From an uncultured Candidatus Actinomarina sp. (GTDB lineage: Bacteria > Actinomycetota > Acidimicrobiia > Actinomarinales > Actinomarinaceae), in NCBI GenBank assembly GCA_902593475.1, contig CACJIM010000007.1, forward strand, positions 1 through 60,606: a DNA stretch of 60,606 bases, read 5' to 3'. Every line of letters begins with the position of its first letter. The first letter of the stretch is position 1. The notes beneath the pieces are model-generated. The model saw nothing but the letters and a program-made list of their open reading frames with translations. It had not been told where the DNA came from and did not search any database. Position numbers and translations under genes: made by a program. Of the stretch, positions 8,749-20,249 are shown piece after piece.

Positions 8749-10232
8749 TTTAGGTCCTTAAACATTGCTATAGTATCACTCAGAAAACTTGCCTCTTGAA
8801 TTACAAAACTTTCAATATAGTTTGGATAAATTCCAATAAACAACATTAATAAAACTAATGGAGCTATTGATGCTGTTTCACGGGAATTGAGATCACTTAA
8901 GCTTTCATTTTCTTCATATTTAATAGGTCCAGTAAACATTCTTTGATATGCCCATAACATATATATCGCAGCTAAGACTACACCAAATGCTGCAAAGGAT
9001 GTCAGAATTTTATAGCTGTTAAAGCTTCCCATAAGAATCATGAACTCTCCGACAAAACCATTTAAACCAGGAAGGCCTATCGAGGCGAATGATGTAAATA
9101 GAAATATTGCTGCATACCTTGGCATAGATATCTTGACTCCACCAAAGTCACTAATTTTTCGAGTATGTCTTCTTTCGTATATAAATCCAACCAGCATAAA
9201 CAAAGCACCTGCAGTGATTCCATGATTTATCATTTGTATAATTGCTCCCTCAATACTTAAAAATCCACCAGCTGAAATTCCAAGCATAACAAATCCCATA
9301 TGACTAACTGAAGAATAAGCAATCAGCTTTTTGATATCGATCTGAGCAATGGCAACAATAGCACCATAAATAATTCCAATTACAGACAGTATTGCAATCA
9401 GATTTTTGTAAGCTAAAAAACCCTCTGTAAAAAATGGTATTGACACTCTTAGTATTCCGTAAGCACCAACTTTTAGAAGCACTCCTGCCAACATTATACT
9501 TCCAGCAGTTGGAGCTTCTACGTGTGCATCCGGCAACCAAGTATGCAGTGGAAATATAGGCACTTTAATTAAAAAGCCAAATGTAAATAATAAAAATAAA
9601 GTTTTTGACTGTGACTCAAGCAAACTTAATGAAGACAATGTTTCAAAATCTACAGCAAGCCTACCATTAACTCCAAAGCTTAAAACTGCTGTATAAACTG
9701 TTCCAATAAAAATAAATACCGAACCAAAAACAGTGTAAAGAATGAACTTTATAGTTGCGTATCTTCTATTCTCACCTCCCCATATTCCCATTAGGAAATA
9801 CATAGGGATAAGTAAAGCCTCAAAAAATATAAATAATGAAATTAAATCACCACTAATAAATACACCATTTATTGCAAAATGTAACATTAACAATGATCCA
9901 ACAAATCCTTTGCTTTCAGAGTGATCTTTGCCAATAGAAAGTAATGAAACAAATACTAACAATGAGCTGAGCAACAACAAAAGTGTTGACATTCCAGAGA
10001 GACCGAAATGTAGATTAATTCCGTAAGACTGTATCCATTGAAAAGTTGATAAAATTGTAAATTCTGTTTTTGCATATTCCCCAAATAGCAAATAAACACA
10101 TTGAGTTAACGTTATTAAAGAAAAGGCGATTCCAATTGGTCTAAATGTCTCTTTTCTTGAATTCGGAATCAAAAAGATAAGTAATGCACTAAAAAGTGGA
10201 ACTAACAACAAAGAGAACATAATAGAAATCAT
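8745..10232 (-). CDS. nuoM: NADH-quinone oxidoreductase subunit M
   Basis: LHTWLPDAHVEAPTAGSIMLAGVLLKVGAYGILR; operon position. Confidence 0.95.
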   Translation of the reverse strand: MISIMFSLLLVPLFSALLIFLIPNSRKETFRPIGIAFSLITLTQCVYLLFGEYAKTEFTILSTFQWIQSYGINLHFGLSGMSTLLLLLSSLLVFVSLLSIGKDHSESKGFVGSLLMLHFAINGVFISGDLISLFIFFEALLIPMYFLMGIWGGENRRYATIKFILYTVFGSVFIFIGTVYTAVLSFGVNGRLAVDFETLSSLSLLESQSKTLFLLFTFGFLIKVPIFPLHTWLPDAHVEAPTAGSIMLAGVLLKVGAYGILRVSIPFFTEGFLAYKNLIAILSVIGIIYGAIVAIAQIDIKKLIAYSSVSHMGFVMLGISAGGFLSIEGAIIQMINHGITAGALFMLVGFIYERRHTRKISDFGGVKISMPRYAAIFLFTSFASIGLPGLNGFVGEFMILMGSFNSYKILTSFAAFGVVLAAIYMLWAYQRMFTGPIKYEENESLSDLNSRETASIAPLVLLMLFIGIYPNYIESFVIQEASFLSDTIAMFKDLK

Positions 10233-12148
10233 CTTGACACCAATGGTGTAGCAATAAACAATGCAATTAGAAGTAGTAAAAATAAACCAAAATAAACGAC
10301 ATAATTTCTCACTAAACCAGTTTGAGTTGAAGATGTAATTTTTGAACTTTTATTAAATGCAGTTGATACGAAGTTAACAGATCCATCAATCAACATTCCA
10401 TCAACAACAACTGCTACTTTACGACTAAGGTTCTTCATGCCGGAGACAAAGAAAAAATTACCGAATTTATTTAAATACAAAACATTTGAGGAAAGATCTT
10501 TAACTAGGTTGATAGGACCTTCAAGTTTAAATTTTTTCAAGTTAATTCTTTTATGAAGCTCCATTCCAAATAAGAGAAAAGCAATAATTAGTCCTGTGAA
10601 ACCAGCACCAATAGAGAGTACTGCTAACACAACTAATGTAATGCCCTTTGGTAAATGCGTTACTTCAACATTCTCTAAAGTCACGTGTAAAACTTTTTCT
10701 AGACCATGAAAAAATGGTGTATTTATAAAACCAATAAATATAGAAAATATACCTAAAAGTAGTAGGGGTCTCGTCATTGCTTTTGGTGCTTCAGCAACAT
10801 CTGAGTGTTCAAAACCATTATCTTTTTCAAAAATTAGCAACCAATGTCTTCCCATATAGAATGCTGTAAGAAAAGCCGCTCCTAATGCTAAAGCCCAAAA
10901 AACATAATAAATACCTCCATTTACAAAAACGGATGCAAGTATTTCATCTTTTGACCAAAAACCTGCAAGAGGAGGAATGCCTGATATTGCAAGAGTTCCT
11001 ATTCCCATCATTGATGCAGTAATTGGCATTTTTTTTCTAAGTCCACCCATTTTTCTAATATCCTGTTCATGGTGCATAGAGTGAATAACAGCACCAGCAC
11101 CAAGAAACAAAAGTGCTTTAAAAAATGCATGAGTGACTAAATGAAAAATTGCAGCGACATAAGCCCCTGCTCCAATTGCAATAAACATAAATCCGAGCTG
11201 AGAAATTGTTGAATATGCCAATACCTTTTTGATATCAAATTGATTTATGGCAGAAAATGCAGCAAGAAGTGCCGTTATAAGTCCAAAAATTATAATCAAT
11301 AAGCTAGCTATTTTTGAGTGTTGTAATAAGGGAGATATTCTAACAAGCATAAACACTCCTGCAGTAACCATTGTGGCTGCGTGAATAAGAGCGCTTGCAG
11401 GAGTTGGACCTTCCATTGCATCTGGAAGCCAACTAAAAAGAGGGAATTGAGCAGATTTGCCAAAAGCACCTAGCAATAAAAAGAGGGATATTGCCGTAAT
11501 GGTAGACTCAGCTATTCCAGTAGTATTTTGTAAAATTTTATAAAAATCAAACGTATTAAAAGTATCTAAAATAATCATTAATCCAATTAAAAATCCAAAG
11601 TCCCCAACTCTATTTATAACAAATGCTTTATTACCGGCTTTTGCAGCAGCTGGTTTTTTAGACCAAAATGAAATTAATAGATATGAACTCAAACCAACTA
11701 ATTCCCAACCAAAGAACATCACTAAGAAGTTTGATGACATGACTAGAAGTAACATTGAAAAAACAAAAAAGTTAAAATACACAAAATAATTACAATGATT
11801 TTCGTCTTTTTCCATATAAGAAGTGGAAAAAAGTTGAATTACAAAAGATAGTCCAGTTACCAAAATCAGCATAATTCCAGATAGTCCATCAAGAGTAAAA
11901 CCAATGCTTATATCAGGATTAGAGATCCATTGAAACAACTCAACTTTTATAGGTTTAAATTTATCAAGCCCTAAGGCAATAAATGCATAGGCGGCAATAG
12001 CAAATGACAAGAGTGCACTATTTAAAGTAAAAAAGTTAGTAATTAATTCATTAAATAATTTTTTGTTTAGAAAAAGGAAGACAGCAGTTAAAAAAGGTAG
12101 AAAGATTGGGAGAATAAAAATTAATTCCAATTTAACCTCTTGATACAT
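10229..12148 (-). CDS. nuoL: NADH-quinone oxidoreductase subunit L
   Basis: [36 protein letters not shown]; operon position. Confidence 0.95.
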   Translation of the reverse strand: MYQEVKLELIFILPIFLPFLTAVFLFLNKKLFNELITNFFTLNSALLSFAIAAYAFIALGLDKFKPIKVELFQWISNPDISIGFTLDGLSGIMLILVTGLSFVIQLFSTSYMEKDENHCNYFVYFNFFVFSMLLLVMSSNFLVMFFGWELVGLSSYLLISFWSKKPAAAKAGNKAFVINRVGDFGFLIGLMIILDTFNTFDFYKILQNTTGIAESTITAISLFLLLGAFGKSAQFPLFSWLPDAMEGPTPASALIHAATMVTAGVFMLVRISPLLQHSKIASLLIIIFGLITALLAAFSAINQFDIKKVLAYSTISQLGFMFIAIGAGAYVAAIFHLVTHAFFKALLFLGAGAVIHSMHHEQDIRKMGGLRKKMPITASMMGIGTLAISGIPPLAGFWSKDEILASVFVNGGIYYVFWALALGAAFLTAFYMGRHWLLIFEKDNGFEHSDVAEAPKAMTRPLLLLGIFSIFIGFINTPFFHGLEKVLHVTLENVEVTHLPKGITLVVLAVLSIGAGFTGLIIAFLLFGMELHKRINLKKFKLEGPINLVKDLSSNVLYLNKFGNFFFVSGMKNLSRKVAVVVDGMLIDGSVNFVSTAFNKSSKITSSTQTGLVRNYVVYFGLFLLLLIALFIATPLVSR

Positions 12149-12464
12149 TCAATACATCTACTGATGCAGATGACTGCTTTCTAAATATAGAAACAATAAT
12201 CGCAAGGCCAACTACTACTTCAGCTGCTGCTACTACAAGAACAAAAAATACAAAGACTTGACCATCAACCTGTCCAAAATGTTTTGATGCAGAAATAAAA
12301 GTAAGGTTTACTGCGTTGAGCATTAATTCAATGCACATAAACATAATGAGAGCATTTTTTCTAATCATCATTCCTATAAACCCTATTGAAAAGAGAATCG
12401 CTGCAAGTGTAAGATACCAATCGGTAGTTACTTCAAGCATTACTATTTCGTTTCTTAGTATCAT
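12132..12464 (-). CDS. nuoK: NADH-quinone oxidoreductase subunit K
   Basis: [20 protein letters not shown]...[24 protein letters not shown]. True start may be internal (MLEVTTDWY). Confidence 0.93.
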   Translation of the reverse strand: MILRNEIVMLEVTTDWYLTLAAILFSIGFIGMMIRKNALIMFMCIELMLNAVNLTFISASKHFGQVDGQVFVFFVLVVAAAEVVVGLAIIVSIFRKQSSASVDVLNVSRG

Positions 12465-12960
12465 AAGCCAAAGCTATAGCTGCAGCGGTGGCAACAATAA
12501 GAAGTAAAGAAATGATTTCAAATGGAAATATCCACTCTGTAAAAAGTGCGCCTGCAATTAATTGTGGTGTACCTTCTGCATCAAACTCAACAGGTGGGAA
12601 CCAGAGATCCCACTTGAAGTCTGAACTTATTGCAACATATGCTAAAAGGGAAATAAGAATTAAAAATACTCCACTCACTAAAAATGTTTGACCTTTAATA
12701 GAGTCAGTAGTTTGTTCTTTTTTATCTACCCCAATCATCATTATTACAAACAAAAATAGAGTCATAACTGCTCCTGCATAAACTAACATTTGAACCATTG
12801 CAACAAAAGTTGCATTTAAAGTTATATAGATTATTGCTAAGGAAACCAGTGTCATAACTAAACCCATAGCATTGTGTACAGGGTTTTTGGCAAATATAAC
12901 AATGAGTGCGCCTATGATAATGAGACTTGCTGGAGCAAAGAATAAAAGCGCCTCAACCAA
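12433..12960 (-). CDS. nuoJ: NADH-quinone oxidoreductase subunit J
   Basis: [51 protein letters not shown]. Confidence 0.93.
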   Translation of the reverse strand: MVEALLFFAPASLIIIGALIVIFAKNPVHNAMGLVMTLVSLAIIYITLNATFVAMVQMLVYAGAVMTLFLFVIMMIGVDKKEQTTDSIKGQTFLVSGVFLILISLLAYVAISSDFKWDLWFPPVEFDAEGTPQLIAGALFTEWIFPFEIISLLLIVATAAAIALAYDTKKRNSNA

Positions 12961-12961
12961 C

Positions 12962-13576
12962 TTACTCTTCCTCCAATGTCTGTCCTTCTTCAGGAGGTTT
13001 CTTTCCTACTCCAAGTGAACCTGACCAATTTACAACATTTTGAAAATTTGGATTTCCATTAGGAGAAGTTGCTCTCATCCATCCATCAGATGTATTCAAA
13101 TCATCAAAATTAATAAGCTTAGTTTGTTCCTCATGGGTGTTAGGAGTTCCATCATCTTTTACAACTAATACCTCTTTATCAAATATTGCTTCGGACCTAT
13201 TAGCAACACTCATCTCAAAAAGAGAAGTCATAGTGATTGCTTCAGTTGGGCAGGCTTCCACACATAACGCACAATAAATACACCTGAGCATATTGATTTC
13301 ATAAATAAATCCGTATCTCTCCCCTGGGCTTACAGGGTTCTCTTCTGGATTATCCTCTCCTCGAACATAAATGCATTGTGCTGGACAAACTCCTGCACAC
13401 AGCTCACAACCTATACACTTTTCCATGCCGTCTTCATATTTGTTTAAAACATGGCGGCCGTGAAATCTTTGGGGCTTTTCTCTAAATTCTTTTGGATATT
13501 TGTCGGTAACTGATTTTCTAAATAATTCTTTGAAAGTTACTTTCAATCCTTTTATTAAACCAAAACTGTCACTCAT
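12962..13576 (-). CDS. nuoI: NADH-quinone oxidoreductase subunit I (2x[4Fe-4S])
   Basis: CIGCELCAGVCPAQCI and CIYCALCVEACPTEAI. Confidence 0.95.
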   Translation of the reverse strand: MSDSFGLIKGLKVTFKELFRKSVTDKYPKEFREKPQRFHGRHVLNKYEDGMEKCIGCELCAGVCPAQCIYVRGEDNPEENPVSPGERYGFIYEINMLRCIYCALCVEACPTEAITMTSLFEMSVANRSEAIFDKEVLVVKDDGTPNTHEEQTKLINFDDLNTSDGWMRATSPNGNPNFQNVVNWSGSLGVGKKPPEEGQTLEEE

Positions 13577-13579
13577 AAC

Positions 13580-14677
13580 TTAACTCCAAGGTAAACCAAA
13601 CTCTCTTAATCCTAGAACAATAGCGGACAAAATAAGCCAAACTAGAGATGCCGGTATAAGCCTTTTCCACCCAAGCTCCATCAATTGATCATATCTGAGC
13701 CTTGGTAATGTGGCTCTTATCCAAACAAATATGAATAAAAGTGCAAACGTTTTGACTCCTAACCAAATTATTGGCATAATTGCAGATATTATTGGAGGCA
13801 AAATCCCCTCAAAAGTAGGACCAAGCCACCCACCTAGAAAAAAGGTTGCAGTAATTGCACACATGTTGAACATATTTATATATTCCGCCAAGAAAAACAT
13901 AGCAAACCTGAATCCAGAGTATTCTGTATGAAACCCTCCGACCAATTCTTGTTCTGCTTCGACTAAGTCAAAAGGGGCTCTGTTTACTTCAGCTACAGCA
14001 GCTATGAAAAATATTCCAAATGCAATAAATTGAGGAAAAATATTCCATTTAGGAATAAATGAAACAATTGAGCTAAGAATTGGAATTGTTGTTGATAAGT
14101 TTCCGGATTGGCTACTAACTATATCTACAAGAGATAGTGAACCAGAATATAAGATTACTGGTACTAAAGATAATCCCATAGCTGCCTCGTAAGATATCAT
14201 TTGTGCGGATGCTCTAACACCGCCGAGAAGTGGGTATTTAGATCCAGAAGACCACCCAGCTAAAACTACACTATATACAGCAATTGATGACAAAGCTAAG
14301 AAATAAAGAACACCTACGTTTAAGTCTGCACCAACAAAATCAACAATATAATCTTTACCACCAATTTCAATGTTTAAGTCCGGACCTAATGGAATGATCA
14401 TGAAAATTAAAAATGATGGTACCAATGCAATTATTGGCGCCAACAGATACATAGCTCTATCAGCTTTTAGAGGCATGATTTGCTCTTTTAATAATAATTT
14501 AATTGCATCTGCTACAGTTTGTAAAATCCCAAAAGGACCAGCTCTATCAGGCCCCACTCTAGACTGCATTCCAGCAACTAATTTTCTTTCAAGCCATATC
14601 AACAATATTGTGTTGGTCAACAAAACTGCCAAAACAACATTTGATTTAATTAATGCAATTATTAGCTCAGTTGACAT
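13580..14677 (-). CDS. nuoH: NADH-quinone oxidoreductase subunit H
   Basis: WLERKLVAGMQSRVGPDRAGPFGILQTVADAIKLLLKE; EVNRAPFDLVEAEQELVGGFHTEYSG. Confidence 0.95.
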   Translation of the reverse strand: MSTELIIALIKSNVVLAVLLTNTILLIWLERKLVAGMQSRVGPDRAGPFGILQTVADAIKLLLKEQIMPLKADRAMYLLAPIIALVPSFLIFMIIPLGPDLNIEIGGKDYIVDFVGADLNVGVLYFLALSSIAVYSVVLAGWSSGSKYPLLGGVRASAQMISYEAAMGLSLVPVILYSGSLSLVDIVSSQSGNLSTTIPILSSIVSFIPKWNIFPQFIAFGIFFIAAVAEVNRAPFDLVEAEQELVGGFHTEYSGFRFAMFFLAEYINMFNMCAITATFFLGGWLGPTFEGILPPIISAIMPIIWLGVKTFALLFIFVWIRATLPRLRYDQLMELGWKRLIPASLVWLILSAIVLGLREFGLPWS

Positions 14678-16979
14678 TCAGCGCTTCTTTCACTTGAGTA
14701 GGAATGATTAATATCTCTCTTGAGAAATCAAATTTATTTAACTCTCTTCTGTTTGTTGGTATATAAACTAGGTCATTCGGAAAATTATTATTAACTTCAT
14801 AACTGACAGTAACTTCTAATTCATCTTGCGTTAATGTACAACTACCAGAAGTTAAATTGTACTTTTCAACTACACTCTCACTTACCTCGATAAATTTTTT
14901 TGAACCTAGCATAGAGATGCTGTCAGAATGTCTTTCAGTAGCAGAATCTCCATAAAGTTTTTCTCCAGTAAAAAACATGGTCTTATTTAGTTTATTTTCT
15001 GAAGTAGAAATCTTTGGTTTAGAGATGTTTATCATTCCATCTAAATTTGATGGTTTATCTAAATTATCAAATACTGGACTTAAAGAAGAATCAAGATTTT
15101 CATATGCTTTTCTATTAAGGTCTTCTAAGCTATTTGCCTCAGCTTTAAGACCTGCAAAATTCATTAAGCTAGTTATAAATTCCCAATCACTGACAGTTTG
15201 GCCAGGCGATGGAACAAGTTTTTCTATACGAGATGTTCTAAATTCGATATTTGTAAAAGTTCCTTCTTTTTCACCCAATGTTGAACTTATTGGTACGACG
15301 TAGTCAGAAAGTTCTGAAGTTTCGTGATTGAAATTATCTAATGTTACAACTGTATCTATGCTTTTGATAATTGATTTTATTTGATTTGAATAAACAGAAC
15401 GACCAATAGGATCTGCACCCACAATAAATAATAGATCTGTATTATCTTTTGATATATCGTTTACAAAATCATTGAGTCCTTTTAGGTTTTCTAAAGTTTG
15501 AAAAGCACCATAAGTATTACCTTTTGAATAAGCATTTAATACTTTTGAATTTGCATTTGAATTTAAAAATTCAAATAATTTTGTAATACTTTCATCAGCC
15601 TGATAGGGTGTGGATTTACCCAAAATAGCTGTAATATTTTTGCCCACTACTAAATTATTTATTTCTTTCATTTTTGAAAGATCTTTTAGAATTTCAAAGT
15701 TTTCTGAAACCATATCTTTACCGTAAAATACATCCGCAATATCACTTAAGGTCTCATTTGTATGGCCAAAAACTATTAACTTAACTCCATTTTTTACAGC
15801 CTGACGAATTCTCAAATAAAGTACAGGAAGTTTTTCTTTCAAATCTTCAGCCCATACAACTATTGCATCGGAAGAGTTTAAATCATCAATCTTTGCTAAT
15901 TCGATATTGTCACCAAAAAACCCTTTATAAAGCAAATCATCATTTAAATAAAAACTGCTTTCAGATTGAGAAATGGTCTTTGAAAATTCTCTGAATGCAA
16001 CATAGTCCTCATTTGTTAAATTTGAACCGAGTAAAAAGTTAACTTTTGTTTGTCTGTCTTTAATAAATTCTGTTAGTTCAGAATATACATCCTGAATTTC
16101 GATTTCTACTAATTTATTATCCATCATTTTAAGTGGAGTTTTTAATCTTGAATCAGAATTTAAATACTCAAAATTGTAACGTCCTTTATCGCACATCCAC
16201 CCTTGATTAACAGCATCATTGTCGACACCAAGAATTCTTAACATCTTATTTTGTGATGAATTCAATTCTATTGAACAACCCGTAGGACAACCGTTGCACG
16301 TTGATCGTGTAGATTTTAGGTCCCACGGCCTTGCTTTAAACCTATAGGATGTAGAAGTTAAAGCACCAACAGGACATATCTGAACAGTATTTCCAGAAAA
16401 GTATGACTTGAAAGGTTCATTTGGAAAAGTATTAACTTCTGTTTTGTTTCCTCTTTGGATAAACTCAATTAAAGGATCGCCTGAAATTTCATCTGAGAAC
16501 CTTGTACATCTTGCGCATAAAATACATCTCTCTCGATCAAGCAATATTATTTCAGATATATTAATTGGTTTTTCAAAATGTCTTTTTTCTTCAACAAAAC
16601 GACTCTCTCCTGGGCCGTAAGCCATTGTTTGATCTTGAAGCGGACACTCTCCAGCTTTATCGCATATAGGACAATCAAGAGGGTGGTTGATCAATAAAAA
16701 TTCTAAGACTCCCTCTTGAGCTTTTTTTACGACATCTGATTCTGTGTCAACAACCATTTCATCACTGACTTCAGTTGTGCAAGATGGTACCAACATTTTA
16801 CCTCTTGGTGTTTCAACTTCAACTAGACACATTCTGCACATGCCAACGGGATCTAAGCGTTTGTGCCAACAAAATCTTGGAATGTGAATTCCAGAGTCTT
16901 CACATGCTTCAATTAATAACTTATTAGGATCAGACTCAATTTCAATACCGTTAACATTTAAATTAACTTTTTCACTCAT
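14667..16979 (-). CDS. nuoG: NADH-quinone oxidoreductase subunit G
   Basis: N-terminal Fe-S motifs (HKRLDPVGMCRMCLVEVE, CPICDKAGECPLQD, CILCARCTRF), molybdopterin-like domain. Confidence 0.93.
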   Translation of the reverse strand: MSEKVNLNVNGIEIESDPNKLLIEACEDSGIHIPRFCWHKRLDPVGMCRMCLVEVETPRGKMLVPSCTTEVSDEMVVDTESDVVKKAQEGVLEFLLINHPLDCPICDKAGECPLQDQTMAYGPGESRFVEEKRHFEKPINISEIILLDRERCILCARCTRFSDEISGDPLIEFIQRGNKTEVNTFPNEPFKSYFSGNTVQICPVGALTSTSYRFKARPWDLKSTRSTCNGCPTGCSIELNSSQNKMLRILGVDNDAVNQGWMCDKGRYNFEYLNSDSRLKTPLKMMDNKLVEIEIQDVYSELTEFIKDRQTKVNFLLGSNLTNEDYVAFREFSKTISQSESSFYLNDDLLYKGFFGDNIELAKIDDLNSSDAIVVWAEDLKEKLPVLYLRIRQAVKNGVKLIVFGHTNETLSDIADVFYGKDMVSENFEILKDLSKMKEINNLVVGKNITAILGKSTPYQADESITKLFEFLNSNANSKVLNAYSKGNTYGAFQTLENLKGLNDFVNDISKDNTDLLFIVGADPIGRSVYSNQIKSIIKSIDTVVTLDNFNHETSELSDYVVPISSTLGEKEGTFTNIEFRTSRIEKLVPSPGQTVSDWEFITSLMNFAGLKAEANSLEDLNRKAYENLDSSLSPVFDNLDKPSNLDGMINISKPKISTSENKLNKTMFFTGEKLYGDSATERHSDSISMLGSKKFIEVSESVVEKYNLTSGSCTLTQDELEVTVSYEVNNNFPNDLVYIPTNRRELNKFDFSREILIIPTQVKEALNVN

Positions 16980-18265
16980 AATAGAACTTTCGTAGGAATT
17001 AAACTCTCTACCTCATCTCTAAAATCATTCATTAGTGAAGTAATTGGAGAAACTGCTGATGGACCGAGGGGGCAAATTGTGGTCATTTTAGGTGGCCATG
17101 ACAAGCCTGGAGAGATATTATCGCAAACATCAAGTAGTAAATTTATATCAGAAGTTCTCCCTCTACCACTAGCTATCCTATCTAGTATCATTTCAAGCCA
17201 CGTTGTTCCTTCACGACAAGGAGTACACTGACCACATGATTCATGAGCAAAAAAACTGACAATGCTTTTTGCCGCACTTACAAGATTGGTATCTTCATCC
17301 ATCATTACCACAGCGCCTGAGCCAAGCATTGAATTATTGTTAGCTACATCATCAATTGTCATTTTTATGTCTAACTGATCTCCCCTAAACCATGGTGCGG
17401 AAGCACCTCCAGGTATATAAGCTTTAACTTTTTTATTATTTCTTATACCACCACCAAGTGTTTCTACAAATTCACCAAAAGAACTGCCCATTTCAATTTC
17501 ATAGTTTCCTGGGTTATTTACATGTCCAGACAAACTAAAAATTCTAGTACCTGTAGAGCCTTCAACTCCCAACTTGTTGTACTCTTCGCCACCATTCTCA
17601 ATTATCCAAGGCACAGAGGAAATTGTTTCAACGTTATTTACCAAAGTTGGTTTCATATATAAACCTTTTACTGCTGGGAAGTAAGGAGGTTTTAGTCTTG
17701 GTTCTCCTCTTCTGCCTTCGAGTGAATTAAGTAGTGCGGTTTCTTCACCACATATATATGCCCCTGCTCCTAGATGGACAACTATGTCAAGATTGATTTC
17801 GGAACCAAAAATATTCTTTCCCAAATATCCTTTTTGATATGCTTGTTCTACTGCTTGCTGAACTCTTCTAGCAGGCTTCGCGTATTCTCCTCTTATGTAT
17901 ATAAAAGCTTCTTTAATATTTGCTGAAAAACAAGTAATGATAATGCCCTCAATGAGTTGGTGAGGATCTCTTTCCAATAAAATCCTATCCTTGAATGTAC
18001 CTGGTTCTGACTCGTCTGCATTGATTACTAAATATCGATCTTCATCTTCAGCCAAAAATCCCCACTTAACTCCGGTTGGGAACCCAGCACCACCTCTTCC
18101 TCTTATATTTGATGCCTTAATTTCTTCTAATATTTTTTCAGGAGAGCTTTCTAAGATTGTTTTTTTTGCAGTCGAGTACCCATTGTTTTTTTCATAACTA
18201 TCAATTAGATGGCTGTCTTCCGGATTATCTCGCATGTGTTTTGTAAGAAGAATAGTTTCTTTCAT
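16976..18265 (-). CDS. nuoF: NADH-quinone oxidoreductase subunit F (FMN/NADH)
   Basis: IRGRGGAGFPTGVKWGF, YICGEETALLNSLEGRRGEPRLKPPYFP, ESCGQCTPCREGTTW. Confidence 0.95.
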   Translation of the reverse strand: MKETILLTKHMRDNPEDSHLIDSYEKNNGYSTAKKTILESSPEKILEEIKASNIRGRGGAGFPTGVKWGFLAEDEDRYLVINADESEPGTFKDRILLERDPHQLIEGIIITCFSANIKEAFIYIRGEYAKPARRVQQAVEQAYQKGYLGKNIFGSEINLDIVVHLGAGAYICGEETALLNSLEGRRGEPRLKPPYFPAVKGLYMKPTLVNNVETISSVPWIIENGGEEYNKLGVEGSTGTRIFSLSGHVNNPGNYEIEMGSSFGEFVETLGGGIRNNKKVKAYIPGGASAPWFRGDQLDIKMTIDDVANNNSMLGSGAVVMMDEDTNLVSAAKSIVSFFAHESCGQCTPCREGTTWLEMILDRIASGRGRTSDINLLLDVCDNISPGLSWPPKMTTICPLGPSAVSPITSLMNDFRDEVESLIPTKVLL

Positions 18266-18876
18266 TTTTTTACCTCAGTTGTCTTTAAAGTTTGAAAGCC
18301 TGGAGCAGTGGAAGTAGCGCCAGAGTTATCTTGAATAGCCCAATCAAAAGATTTTATACCTCCGAAATTTTCTTGCATTTCATCAGCAACAACGACATCT
18401 GGTTTTGTTTCTTTTAACCATTCGCACAAATTTATTGCATTTTCAGGAGTTACACCCTCAACTGTCTCATAATTAACTTGTACTGCTGGAGCTCCACCGC
18501 AAGCACCAATACACTCCACAGCCTCAAAGGTGAACAATTCTTCCTCATCAGTTTCATTATTATTTAAGCCCGTAAATTCTTGAACTTTATTTATTACTTC
18601 ACTTGAATTATTGATCTCACATGATATTGATTTACAAACACTTAATAAGTACTTTCCAGTAGGTTCTTGTTTGTACATTGAGTAGAATGTCGAAACTGAT
18701 TTCACTTGTACTTCTGTTATACCTACTAATTCACTTATCACAGTTATGGAGTCGTCAGAAATATAGCCATCCTTACTTTGTGCTAAATGCAAAAGAGGAC
18801 CTAGTGCAGATCTTTTTTGAGGATAGAGCTTAATTATTTTTTTTGCCTGTTTTAATAATTTATCATCCCAACTCAT
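18262..18876 (-). CDS. nuoE: NADH-quinone oxidoreductase subunit E
   Basis: [2Fe-2S] thioredoxin-like: SVCKSISCEI ... VECIGACGGAPAVQVN. Confidence 0.93.
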   Translation of the reverse strand: MSWDDKLLKQAKKIIKLYPQKRSALGPLLHLAQSKDGYISDDSITVISELVGITEVQVKSVSTFYSMYKQEPTGKYLLSVCKSISCEINNSSEVINKVQEFTGLNNNETDEEELFTFEAVECIGACGGAPAVQVNYETVEGVTPENAINLCEWLKETKPDVVVADEMQENFGGIKSFDWAIQDNSGATSTAPGFQTLKTTEVKK

Positions 18877-20249
18877 CTATCTACATCTCCTATCACGGGA
18901 TCTAAGGAAGCTATTGCAGCAACAGCATCTGCAATTGGACTATCAGTCATAATGACAGGAAGTGCTTGAAGATTACAAAAAGAAGGACCTCTGACATGCA
19001 TTCTGTAAGGTTTTGCTGAACCATCGGAAACTATGTAACAACCTAGCTCTCCTCTGGGTGACTCAACGGCAACATATGCATCACCCTCTGGAACTTTAAA
19101 ACCCTCAGTATAAATTTTAAAATGATGAATTAGAGCTTCCATTGATTCATCTAATCTTTTGCGTGGGGGTGGTGTTATTTTTTTATCTTGAACTTTATAA
19201 GGGCCTTTTGGCATATTGTTCATTGCCTGTTCAATGATTTTTAGACTTTCAAAAATTTCTAATACTTTTACTCTCCATCTAGCAAAGACGTCTCCTTCAA
19301 TTAAAGTTGGAACATCAAATTCATAATTTTCAATTCCCGAGTAAGGTTGAGACTTTCTTAAATCCCAAGAATACCCAGAAGCTCTTAAACTTGGTCCAGT
19401 TACGCCATAAGCAAAGCACTCCTCTGTTGTGAGGATTCCAACATTTTGTAATCTTCCTTTCCAAATAGGATTGTCCAGGAGCATGTCGTCATAATCTTGT
19501 AGCTTTTCAGGTATTATTTTTAAAATTTCTTCAACATCTTTCTGCCAACCATCAGGTAAATCTGCGGCTACTCCACCAGGCCTTATATAGTTGTGGTTCA
19601 TTCTTAGCCCTGTTGTTTTTTCAAAGAAATTTAAAATTAACTCTCTTTCTCTAAAGCCAAAAATCATCATGGATAAAGCTCCTATATCCATTCCGCCAGT
19701 CGCAAGAGCAACTAAATGTGACGAAACCCTATTAAGTTCGGTCATCAAAATTCTTATTGTTTCTGCCCTTTTAGGCACTTCAATACCAATAAGTTTTTCA
19801 GTTGTGAGAGAGAAAACTAACTCGTTAAATAAGGGGGAAAGATAGTCCATTCTTGTTGTGTTAGTTGGACCTTGAAAATAATTTAATTCTTCACCAGTTT
19901 TTTCCATACCTGTATGTAAATATCCAATAATTGGCTTAACACGCCTTACAACCTCTCCTTCAAGCTCTGCCTGAAGTCTTAAAACACCATGAGTTGAAGG
20001 ATGCTGAGGTCCCATATTAACTATCATTCTTTCATCGTCAGACGTATCCTCATCAATAACAAAATCATCAACAACTTCGGTTCCTGTCTGAATTTTTATT
20101 TGCTTTTCATTTTCGTCTTCAAGCATTTTTTGTGAACCTTCGTCAGTTGAAGATATATTCCAGCCACCTTCTTCTGAATTTGTAGCCCAAAAATCTAATT
20201 TATTTTTAAAATTACTGAGCTTACTTTTTTTAATTTTATTATTTTTCAC
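18873..20249 (-). CDS. nuoD: NADH-quinone oxidoreductase subunit D
   Basis: SDDERMIVNMGPQHPSTHGVLRL...; ESPRGELGCYIVSDG. Confidence 0.95.
   Translation of the reverse strand: MKNNKIKKSKLSNFKNKLDFWATNSEEGGWNISSTDEGSQKMLEDENEKQIKIQTGTEVVDDFVIDEDTSDDERMIVNMGPQHPSTHGVLRLQAELEGEVVRRVKPIIGYLHTGMEKTGEELNYFQGPTNTTRMDYLSPLFNELVFSLTTEKLIGIEVPKRAETIRILMTELNRVSSHLVALATGGMDIGALSMMIFGFRERELILNFFEKTTGLRMNHNYIRPGGVAADLPDGWQKDVEEILKIIPEKLQDYDDMLLDNPIWKGRLQNVGILTTEECFAYGVTGPSLRASGYSWDLRKSQPYSGIENYEFDVPTLIEGDVFARWRVKVLEIFESLKIIEQAMNNMPKGPYKVQDKKITPPPRKRLDESMEALIHHFKIYTEGFKVPEGDAYVAVESPRGELGCYIVSDGSAKPYRMHVRGPSFCNLQALPVIMTDSPIADAVAAIASLDPVIGDVDR

Noticed and set aside
7276-12148. NuoL/M/N-like genes as an Mrp antiporter or hydrogenase module
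   Set aside because: They sit in a complete nuoA-N order with B, C, D, E, F, G, H, I, J and K present.
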